Part shown: positions 1 to 4,639 of the stretch, piece by piece | How the letters are laid out: each line of letters begins with the position of its first letter | Numbering within the stretch: the stretch's first letter is position 1 | Program-made: the position numbers and the translations under genes | Assembly: GCA_020847015.1 (NCBI GenBank) | Contig: JADLCW010000384.1 | Location: forward strand, 1 to 9,651 | Source: Thermomicrobiales bacterium | GTDB taxonomy: Bacteria; Chloroflexota; Chloroflexia; Thermomicrobiales; UBA6265 | Length of the DNA stretch: 9,651 nucleotides | Direction: 5' to 3' | Notes under the pieces: generated by a model | Databases searched by the model: none | What the model was told of the DNA's origin: nothing | Seen by the model: the letters and a program-made list of their open reading frames with translations, nothing else

Positions 1-159
1 CGGTTGCCCAACCCGCACTGCGCGGCCGGGTCCGGGTTGGGACTGGCGATCGCGCGGGATCTGGTGGAGCAGCACGGCGGCACGCTGCGCGCCGCCCACG
101 CCGATGACGGCGGCTCGATTTTCACCGTCTCGCTACCCTTGGCCGAAGCTTTGGTCTGA
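1..159 (+). CDS. Sensor histidine kinase, C-terminal end (partial)
   Basis: Only the last 52 residues are in the window; the gene starts upstream. The fragment reads through GSGLGLAIARDLVEQHGG, the G2 box of the HATPase_c ATP-binding domain, followed by the usual closing strands (SIFTVSLPL) and a stop at 157-159. In two-component systems this domain binds ATP and autophosphorylates a histidine in the preceding dimerisation domain. The sensor and HisKA parts lie outside the window, so neither the stimulus nor the partner regulator can be named. The G-x-G-L-G-L-A-I followed by VEQHGG spacing is characteristic, so the family call is firm. By analogy a response regulator gene probably lies just upstream. 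Confidence 0.9.
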   Translation, partial: RLPNPHCAAGSGLGLAIARDLVEQHGGTLRAAHADDGGSIFTVSLPLAEALV

Positions 160-192
160 TCCAGGCGGGCGACGTCAGACTGGCGCGGACCC

Positions 193-241
193 CGCGCTCG
201 CCTCCACAATCCCGAGCGCGTTCGCGGCGCGAGCGCGTTCG
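193..241. repeat. Three-copy CGAGCGCG repeat cluster (hairpin plus direct repeat)
   Basis: CGCGCTCG (193-200) is the exact inverse of CGAGCGCG (213-220), which would give an 8-bp stem with a 12-base loop. The 12-base word CGAGCGCGTTCG occurs at 213-224 and again at 230-241, a 17-bp period. The left arm could therefore pair with either downstream copy. The cluster lies 33 bases after the kinase stop and ends 10 bases before the ribosome-binding site of the next gene. It could be a kinase terminator, a tandem operator for the exported-protein gene, or both. No U-tract follows. The repeats are directly visible; the role is not established. Confidence 0.45.
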
Positions 242-261
242 GCATCGCTATGGAGGGTCTT

Positions 262-1506
262 ATGGAGCATCGGACGTTCGATCGGTGGGTGCGCGCGTTT
301 GGCGAGGGCATGTCGCGGCGCGGCATGCTGCGGCGGCTGGCCGCCTCCTCGCTCGGCGGCGCCGCCGTCGCGCCTGGCTCCGCCCTCGCCGCCGGCGCGC
401 CGAGCGGGCGCTGCCGCAGCGCCGGCAAGACATGCGACGCGCAGCAAACCTGCTGCCGCGGGTTGATTTGCACCCCGCTGGGCGCCGGCCAATTCCGCTG
501 CATGCCGGCCGGGCAGCCGGGGGCGAGCGCCTCGGTGTCGAGCAGCGCCGGCGGCGCGTCCTCCAGTGTTTGCGCGGGCAATTGCGCACCGCAGACCGCC
601 GGGGCCGGTGGAGCAGTTGGCGGCATCGGGCTGGCCCCGGTCTACGTCGTCGATGTCACCTGCACCTACCAGTCGGCCGCCTTCCAGAGCGTCTGCGTGG
701 CGTTGGCGCACGGCGCGGCGGGATCGCCTCCCGTGCGCTCCATCACCCTGCCCGCCGGCGGCGTCTGCGCGGTGGTGGTGGATGAGCGCGCCAAACCTGG
801 CACGTACGAAGAAGTCGCGATCAGTTCGGGTGGAGGCGGCGGGCAAGCCAGCGCGGGCACGGGCGGCACGGCCAACGCCGAGGCGAGCGGCGGCACGGTC
901 GCGATCGGCAACGTGCAGGGCGGCAACACCACGATCGCCGTAGACGCCAGCGGCGGCACGGCCAGCGCCAACGCCGCCGGCGGCGACAACAATGTGGCCA
1001 TCGCAGGCGGCGGGACCGTCGGTCGCGAATGGCGCCAGGTCAAACCGACCAGTCTCACCGTGGTGCTGGAGGGCAAGGTCGAGCCGGCGCAGCCGACGAC
1101 CTACTGGCTGGAAACGGATGCCGGTCGCTTCCCGGCCACCGGTCCGGCGTTGAGCCGGGTCGGCACGGCAACTGCGGGAACCGGCGCACTGCGGGTCGAC
1201 GTGATGGCCTGCGCCATCGGAGCGCCACAAGCGGGGTACGACTGGTTCGGTCAATGCACCGAGCCGGCGGCGCCGATCGAGTTCTCCTTGACCGCCGTCG
1301 ACGGGGCCGCCGCTCCGCTCCGGCAGCGCTCCAACGATCGCGGGCAGGTGTACTTCACCGGACTGACTCCCGGGCGCTACCGGCTGGACCCGGTCGCCGC
1401 GACGTGGTGCTACGCCACCAGCGACGCCGTCGACGAAACGGGGCAGGTGACGGTGGCGGCGGATCAGACGACCCGCGTCTGGATTTTCACCTGCGGCGGG
1501 TCGTAG
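262..1506 (+). CDS. Tat-exported protein with knottin-like cysteine module, Gly-rich repeats and C-terminal beta domain
   Basis: Start chosen at 262 because GGAGG at 252-256 sits 5 bases upstream; the ATG at 250 would overlap it. The protein has 414 residues. A twin-arginine signal (S18-R19-R20-G-M-L-R) is followed by a hydrophobic stretch ending near ALAAG (41-45), so export in folded form is expected. Residues 51-80 hold six cysteines as C-x6-C-x5-CC-x4-C-x9-C, the inhibitor cystine-knot order. Nine further cysteines (104, 108, 134, 145, 169, 317, 332, 383, 411) suggest disulfides outside the cell. Residues 190-252 are Gly/Ala/Asn/Thr-rich with recurrent ASGGT, AIGN and VAIAGG phrases. Residues 337-413 resemble a Cna-B/prealbumin-type beta sandwich (DRGQVYFTGLTPGRYRL). 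Similar Tat proteins are, from memory, common in Thermomicrobia. No catalytic motif is seen and the function is unknown; a cell-surface or secreted role is inferred. Confidence 0.85.
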   Translation: MEHRTFDRWVRAFGEGMSRRGMLRRLAASSLGGAAVAPGSALAAGAPSGRCRSAGKTCDAQQTCCRGLICTPLGAGQFRCMPAGQPGASASVSSSAGGASSSVCAGNCAPQTAGAGGAVGGIGLAPVYVVDVTCTYQSAAFQSVCVALAHGAAGSPPVRSITLPAGGVCAVVVDERAKPGTYEEVAISSGGGGGQASAGTGGTANAEASGGTVAIGNVQGGNTTIAVDASGGTASANAAGGDNNVAIAGGGTVGREWRQVKPTSLTVVLEGKVEPAQPTTYWLETDAGRFPATGPALSRVGTATAGTGALRVDVMACAIGAPQAGYDWFGQCTEPAAPIEFSLTAVDGAAAPLRQRSNDRGQVYFTGLTPGRYRLDPVAATWCYATSDAVDETGQVTVAADQTTRVWIFTCGGS

Positions 1507-1523
1507 GAATCGGGCGAATTGGG

Positions 1524-1553
1524 CGCGGCGTCGCGAAGATTCGCGGCGCCGCG
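1524..1553 (+). terminator. Strong hairpin after the Tat-exported protein gene
   Basis: Eighteen bases after the stop codon, 1524-1536 pairs with 1541-1553 over 13 consecutive pairs (one of them U-G), closed by the loop AGAT. The bases that follow (CACAATTTAT) are only weakly T-rich, so this is not a textbook intrinsic terminator. Position and stability still make transcript ending or 3'-end protection the best reading. The next promoter candidate begins 11 bases downstream. Confidence 0.6.
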
Positions 1554-1563
1554 GCACAATTTA

Positions 1564-1572
1564 TGGTAGACT
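1564..1572 (+). promoter_or_regulatory. Extended -10 promoter candidate TGGTAGACT
   Basis: TG-G-TAGACT fits the extended -10 form (TGnTAnnnT). No TTGACA-like -35 is found at 16-18 bases upstream, where the terminator hairpin lies instead. The same word class precedes the genes at 2778 and 8774, which supports it. It would drive the 126-residue protein and possibly infA. Confidence 0.4.
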
Positions 1573-1717
1573 AATCGGGCACCCGCCCCGAGGGGTTTCC
1601 TTGGGCATGGCCGAGCGATCGGTGTTGTGCACCGACGCCGCACACGCGGCATCGTCACCGTCGTATGCGTCCGAATCGGGGGCGTTTCCTGCGCCGCCGC
1701 GGGCAATCGAGGTGACG

Positions 1718-1819
1718 ATGTTCGATCGTTCCAGGCGGGATGCCACAATGGCCTTCCGCATATGTGCCGCCGCCTTGCTCTCTCGCGGTTCGTGCGGTTC
1801 GCTGGAGGCGGACCGATGA
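1718..1819 (+). CDS. Possible 33-residue leader peptide (doubtful)
   Basis: An ATG at 1718 has GAGGTG (1709-1714) only 3 bases upstream, and the frame ends with TGA at 1817-1819. That stop overlaps the ATG of the next gene in the ATGA arrangement typical of coupled translation. The predicted peptide starts MFDRSRRDATMAFRICAAAL and shows no recognised motif. The overlap is the only real argument for it. Random occurrence in GC-rich DNA is quite possible and the ribosome-binding spacing is poor. Confidence 0.15.
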   Translation: MFDRSRRDATMAFRICAAALLSRGSCGSLEADR

Positions 1820-2196
1820 GCGATGCCGTGCAGATTGTCGAGCAGCGCGGCGCCAATGGGCTCGGCTTGTTTTTCCGCTACGGTTCTGATGAGCGCCTCT
1901 ACCGCATCGCCCCGCTGCGCGATCCGGGTCAGCCCCGGTTTTGGCGGCTGGCCGTATTCGCCTGCACCGCGAGCGGACTCTGCCGCCTCGACGAACCATT
2001 GTGGGCCAGCGCCAGGCAACTGACCCGCGATGAAGTGAACGCGACGCTGGGGACCATCCGCGACGACGCCACGGAGTGGCTGGCCGGAGAGCCGCGAGCC
2101 GATCTGCGCGCCTACTTGCGAGTGGCGCGCGCGCCACTGGTCGCGGTCGCCGCCGCGTCGGCGGTTACAATGGAACGCGGCGATCGCGCAGGCTGA
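1816..2196 (+). CDS. Uncharacterised 126-residue cytoplasmic protein
   Basis: Start chosen at 1816 because GGAGG (1804-1808) lies 7 bases upstream; the in-frame sequence before it has no such site and reads as arginine-rich noise. I do not recognise the family. The first half looks like a beta-rich unit (GANGLGLFFRYGSDERLYRI, then FWRLAVFACTASGLCRL) with two cysteines at 50 and 56. The second half contains a charged helix (TRDEVNATLGTIRDDATEWL, about 70-89) and a second helix with an Ala/Val-rich end (102-118). It has no signal peptide and the terminal Ala/Val stretch is too short for a confident membrane segment. The gene sits 39 bases upstream of infA on the same strand and could be cotranscribed with it. 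The stop codon lies inside a hairpin (2177-2203). I judge it real from the ribosome-binding site and composition, without homology. Confidence 0.6.
   Translation: MSDAVQIVEQRGANGLGLFFRYGSDERLYRIAPLRDPGQPRFWRLAVFACTASGLCRLDEPLWASARQLTRDEVNATLGTIRDDATEWLAGEPRADLRAYLRVARAPLVAVAAASAVTMERGDRAG
2166..2171 (+). promoter_or_regulatory. Possible -10 element for infA (TACAAT)
   Basis: TACAAT lies 64 bases upstream of the infA start, inside the 3' end of the preceding gene. No convincing -35 or TG extension accompanies it. If used, transcription would begin near 2178, placing the 2177-2203 hairpin at the very 5' end of the infA message. Confidence 0.25.
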
Positions 2197-2203
2197 TCGC
2201 CGC
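2177..2203 (+). repeat. 9-bp inverted repeat across the stop codon upstream of infA
   Basis: GCGGCGATC (2177-2185) and GATCGCCGC (2195-2203) are perfect complements with a 9-base loop. The stop codon of the 126-residue gene (2194-2196) lies in the loop end and right arm. An A/C-rich, apparently unstructured run (CAACAACAACCAACATTT) then leads to the infA ribosome-binding site. It may act as a weak terminator, an attenuator, or a 5' stabilising hairpin for infA mRNA. Confidence 0.45.
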
Positions 2204-2235
2204 CGCAACAACAACCAACATTTGAAGGAGCATTT

Positions 2236-2532
2236 ATGGCGAAGAAACCCCAATACCGCAAGCCGGCCCCGCCGCGCCCCGCCGTCCCGCCCACCGACAC
2301 CGAGCGCGTCCGGCGCGAAAACCCGAATGCGATCACCGTCGATGGCCGCGTCGTCGACGCGCTGCCAAATGCGATGTTCACGGTCGAGTTGGAAAATGGC
2401 CACTCGGTCCTCGGGCACCTCGGCGGCAAGATGCGCAAGAATTACATCCGCGTGCTGCCCGGCGATCGCGTGGTCGTTGAGCTGTCCCCGTACGACCTGA
2501 CGCGCGGGCGCATCACCTTCCGCCACCGCTAA
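2236..2532 (+). CDS. infA: Translation initiation factor IF-1 with N-terminal extension
   Basis: IF-1 binds the A site of the 30S subunit during initiation, working with IF-2 and IF-3. Residues 33-98 match the family closely as a single S1/OB-fold domain (LPNAMFTVELENGHSVLGHL, GKMRKNYIRVLPGDRVVVEL, PYDLTRGRITFR). IF-1 is usually about 72 residues. This protein has 98 because of an extra basic, proline-rich tail (MAKKPQYRKPAPPRPAVPPT and onward to about residue 30). The start is well supported by GAAGGAG at 2224-2230, 5 bases before the ATG, and the sequence begins MAKK as IF-1 proteins often do. No ribosomal protein genes flank it here, whereas infA often lies near rpmJ/rpsM. The S1 part is certain; the role of the tail is unknown. 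Confidence 0.96.
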   Translation: MAKKPQYRKPAPPRPAVPPTDTERVRRENPNAITVDGRVVDALPNAMFTVELENGHSVLGHLGGKMRKNYIRVLPGDRVVVELSPYDLTRGRITFRHR

Positions 2533-2552
2533 CGCGCGGCTTCTTCCGTTTC

Positions 2553-2590
2553 GGGCGCGCCTCCGCGCCCGCCGTTGTGTGGCGGCGGGC
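2553..2590 (+). terminator. Two overlapping hairpins after infA
   Basis: GGGCGCG (2553-2559) pairs with CGCGCCC (2564-2570) around the loop CCTC. GCCCGCCG (2567-2574) pairs with CGGCGGGC (2583-2590) around an 8-base loop. The two stems share bases 2567-2570, so they cannot form fully at the same time. The second is followed by GTGTTTGCGTGT, only modestly T-rich. It starts 21 bases after the infA stop, which suits a terminator. Confidence 0.5.
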
Positions 2591-2723
2591 GTGTTTGCGT
2601 GTCCACGCCCCGGCTGCCCTGGCGATTCCGGAGGTTCGGCCGGAAGACGACGGGCGTCCGATTCGCGCGCCGCATGCTCATCAATCCCATCCCTGGCCCA
2701 ACGCCCCAACCCGGCCGCGCGTC

Positions 2724-2732
2724 TGCTAGGGT
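2724..2732 (+). promoter_or_regulatory. Extended -10 promoter candidate TGCTAGGGT
   Basis: TG-C-TAGGGT fits TGnTAnnnT and lies 45 bases before the DUF3574 start codon, giving a leader of about 40 bases. No -35 hexamer is evident. The position between the infA hairpins and the next ribosome-binding site supports it. Confidence 0.45.
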
Positions 2733-2777
2733 ACGCGAGACCGCCGCGTGGGCGGGGCGCAGGGAAGGAGATGCACG

Positions 2778-3326
2778 ATGGCAATCGAACCGATGTCCGA
2801 TCGCTCCGTCCGAGGCCGCCTCTCGCGGCGGGCGCAGGGGTTGGCGGTCGCAGCGTTGCTGCTGGCCGGCGGCGCCAGCATCGGCATCGCGCCGGCTGCG
2901 CTCGACACCGCGGCCGCGCCGCGCGCGCAAAACGAGGCGACACCGGTCGCGGTGGCCGACGCTTGCCCGGATGAGCTGTATGGACCGGGTTCCGAACCGT
3001 GGGTGCGCGCCGATCTCTTCTTCGGCACGACCAACCCCGACACCGGGCAGCCGTGGGGCGAGAAGGCGTGGCTCAATTTCCTCGACACCGAAGTGACGCC
3101 GCGCTTCCCGGACGGTCTGACGGTGCTGACTGGACTCGGCCAGTGGCGCGGCGAAAGCGGCGTCACGAGCCAGGAAGAAAGCAAGGTGCTGATCATTCTC
3201 TTCCCGAGCGAAACCGCTCAGGAAAGCAGCGCCCTGCTGGAAGAGATTCGGGCCGCCTACAAGGAGCAGTTCAAGCAGCAATCCGTGCTGCGCACCGACA
3301 TCGCCAACGTCTGCACCTCGTTCTGA
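2778..3326 (+). CDS. Exported DUF3574 family protein
   Basis: Start taken at 2778, with GGAAGGAG (2763-2770) 7 bases upstream; an in-frame GTG at 2748 lacks a site. The product has 182 residues. A basic N-terminus (RGRLSRRAQ) and a hydrophobic run (about 21-40) form a secretion signal or membrane anchor. Residues 78-182 match the DUF3574 pattern as I know it: RADLFFGTTNPDTG, then WLNFLDTEVTPRFPDGLTVL, GQWRGESG, ESKVLIILFPS, and the closing AAYKEQFKQQSVLRTD...C-T-S-F. Cysteines at 63 and 179 bracket the mature domain and could form a disulfide. The biochemical role of DUF3574 is not known to me. The gene appears monocistronic, with its own promoter candidate and a hairpin immediately after the stop. 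Confidence 0.88.
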   Translation: MAIEPMSDRSVRGRLSRRAQGLAVAALLLAGGASIGIAPAALDTAAAPRAQNEATPVAVADACPDELYGPGSEPWVRADLFFGTTNPDTGQPWGEKAWLNFLDTEVTPRFPDGLTVLTGLGQWRGESGVTSQEESKVLIILFPSETAQESSALLEEIRAAYKEQFKQQSVLRTDIANVCTSF

Positions 3327-3363
3327 CGCGCGATCGGCGGCAGCGTCGCTCATCGGTCGCGCG
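3327..3363 (+). terminator. Hairpin directly after the DUF3574 stop codon
   Basis: CGCGCGA (3327-3333) pairs with TCGCGCG (3357-3363), extended inward by a wobble and two further pairs, around a loop of about 17 bases. It begins at the base after TGA. There is no U-tract, so it is a tentative terminator or mRNA 3' structure. Confidence 0.35.
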
Positions 3364-3429
3364 GACGAGGCGGCATCCCGGCTGTCTCGCCCGCGCACCT
3401 GATGCGCGACGTAGACAGTACGAGCGACC

Positions 3430-4110
3430 ATGAGTCCACGCAAACCACGACCGCCCAAAGTTCGCCCGCCCGACCCGGACCGGGTGGATGCCCAATGGCG
3501 GTTGTTCCTGGCGGCGCCGCTGCCGCCCGACGTCCGCGCGGTGGTGCGGGGGATCATCAACGAACTCGCCCCAAAAGATTGGCCGGTGCGCTGGGTCGAC
3601 CCCGAGACGGCGCATCTGACGCTCCACTTCCTGGGCGATACCCCGCCCGAGCGCGCCGAACTGCTGCGGCTGGCGCTGCCGGCGGTCGTCGCCCGCCACG
3701 CCGCCTTCACGCTGCGGACCGGTGATCTGGGCGCGTTTCCCTCGGTGAAGCGGCCGCGCGTGCTGTGGCTGGGGTTGTATGGCCCGGCGCATCGGTTGGC
3801 GGCGCTGCATGAAGCGGTGGGCGAGGCGCTGCGCGATCTCGATTTTCCGGTCGAGGAGGGGCCGTTTCATCCCCACATCACCCTCGGCCGGGTTCGCAAT
3901 CAGGGCACCGAGCGCGTGCCGCTGCGCGCCATGCCGGAGGAGTTGCGCGCGCTGGCCGACCCGGCAACCGGCGTGATGACCGGGCCGCCAGCCGTCACAT
4001 TCCCGGTGCGGGAGGTCGTGTTGGTGCGCTCCTACCTCGGTTCCGGCGCACCGCGCTACGAGACGGTGGCGCGCTTTCCGCTCCTCACGCAATCTGGCCA
4101 AGGGCGATGA
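3430..4110 (+). CDS. thpR: RNA 2',3'-cyclic phosphodiesterase (2'-5' RNA ligase family)
   Basis: This is a 2H phosphoesterase of the LigT/ThpR type, which opens 2',3'-cyclic phosphates at RNA ends to 2'-phosphates and in vitro can join tRNA halves by a 2'-5' bond. The two catalytic H-x-T-x motifs are present: H62-L-T-L and H149-I-T-L. They sit in the typical contexts AHLTLHFLGDTPPER and FHPHITLGRVR. The body begins at RLFLAAPLPPDV (about 24-35). Before it lies a 20-residue tail rich in Pro, Arg and Lys, not needed for the fold. With the tail it has 226 residues, longer than the usual 180-190. No clear ribosome-binding site precedes the ATG at 3430 (only GAGCG), so the exact start is less sure. 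The stop overlaps the next gene by ATGA, implying coupled translation. Confidence 0.93.
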   Translation: MSPRKPRPPKVRPPDPDRVDAQWRLFLAAPLPPDVRAVVRGIINELAPKDWPVRWVDPETAHLTLHFLGDTPPERAELLRLALPAVVARHAAFTLRTGDLGAFPSVKRPRVLWLGLYGPAHRLAALHEAVGEALRDLDFPVEEGPFHPHITLGRVRNQGTERVPLRAMPEELRALADPATGVMTGPPAVTFPVREVVLVRSYLGSGAPRYETVARFPLLTQSGQGR

Positions 4111-4625
4111 GCGAGTCCCCGGCGCGCCCGCTTCAGATCGCGGTGTGCGCGCCGGGGGATGCCGCGCCGGACGTCGCCGCACTGGCCGAAGCGGTCGGGC
4201 GCCTCATTGCCGAGCGCGGTTGCACGCTCGTCTGCGGCGGGTTGGGGGGCGGCATGGCCGCGGCGTGCCGGGGCGCGAAAGCGGCGGGCGGCACGACGAT
4301 CGGCATCATTCCCGGATACGACGCGAGCGCGGCCAACTCGTGGGTCGATCACGTAATCTGCACCGGATTGGGGCAGGCGCGCAACGCGCTGGTGGCCGCC
4401 AGCGGCGACGCGCTGATCGCCGTCGGCGGCGGGTTTGGCACGCTCTCCGAGATTGCGATGGGGTTGCGGTTGGGGCGGCCGGTGGTGCTGCTGGGGGCAT
4501 GGGCGGATGCGCTGGCCACACCTGAGGCCGGCGTCGCGTTGAGCGGATCGTCCGGTCGGTTGCTGGCGGCCGCCACGCCCGAAGCCGCGGCGCACAGTGC
4601 GGTCGCGGCGGCGGCCCGCGCGTAG
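4107..4625 (+). CDS. TIGR00725 family LOG-like Rossmann protein
   Basis: The protein has 172 residues and belongs to the SLOG/lysine-decarboxylase-like group. Visible are the glycine-rich loop CGGLGGGMAAACRGAK (43-58), GIIPGY (66-71), QARN (90-93) and GGGFGTLSE (107-115). The last corresponds to the PGGxGTxxE signature of LOG cytokinin-activating phosphoribohydrolases, with glycine in place of the leading proline, which I take as typical of the TIGR00725 branch. A nucleotide-binding or nucleoside monophosphate hydrolysing activity is plausible, but the substrate is unknown. The ATG overlaps the thpR stop (4107-4110), and AAGGG at 4100-4104 may help re-initiation. This is the clearest operon pair in the window. 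The C-terminal 35 residues are alanine-rich and low in motifs. It ends 14 bases from the convergent gene. Confidence 0.88.
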   Translation: MSESPARPLQIAVCAPGDAAPDVAALAEAVGRLIAERGCTLVCGGLGGGMAAACRGAKAAGGTTIGIIPGYDASAANSWVDHVICTGLGQARNALVAASGDALIAVGGGFGTLSEIAMGLRLGRPVVLLGAWADALATPEAGVALSGSSGRLLAAATPEAAAHSAVAAAARA

Positions 4626-4639
4626 TGCGCTCCGCGCGG

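Larger units (their letters stand above)
1507..1815 (+). other. 309-base intergenic region: terminator, promoter candidate and long leader
   Basis: This stretch holds the 1524-1553 hairpin and an extended -10 word at 1564-1572. If that promoter is used, a leader of about 235 bases precedes the 1816 start. Within the leader, TCGGTG (1619-1624) and CACCGA (1630-1635) form a small 6-bp hairpin with loop TTGTG. A weak second -10-like word, TGCCACAAT, lies at 1741-1749. I recognise no riboswitch class, tRNA or other known RNA here. Reading frames across it lack ribosome-binding sites and protein-like composition, apart from the doubtful 33-codon frame at 1718-1819. Confidence 0.5.

Noticed and set aside
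175..1557. Minus-strand open frame of 460 codons
   Set aside because: It lies opposite the Tat-exported protein, whose signal sequence, ribosome-binding site and cysteine pattern are convincing. The antisense frame has no recognisable domain.
1573..1716. Possible riboswitch in the leader of the orphan gene
   Set aside because: I found only a 6-bp hairpin (1619-1635) and no conserved core of any riboswitch class I know.
1601..1819. 72-codon plus-strand frame before the orphan gene
   Set aside because: The ATG at 1601 has no ribosome-binding site and the composition is not protein-like. Only its last 33 codons keep a weak case, listed separately at low confidence.
1561..2943. Minus-strand open frame of 460 codons
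   Set aside because: It runs antisense across the 126-residue gene, infA and into the DUF3574 gene, and is Arg/Pro/Ala-rich. Long antisense frames are expected in GC-rich DNA, and infA on the opposite strand is certain.
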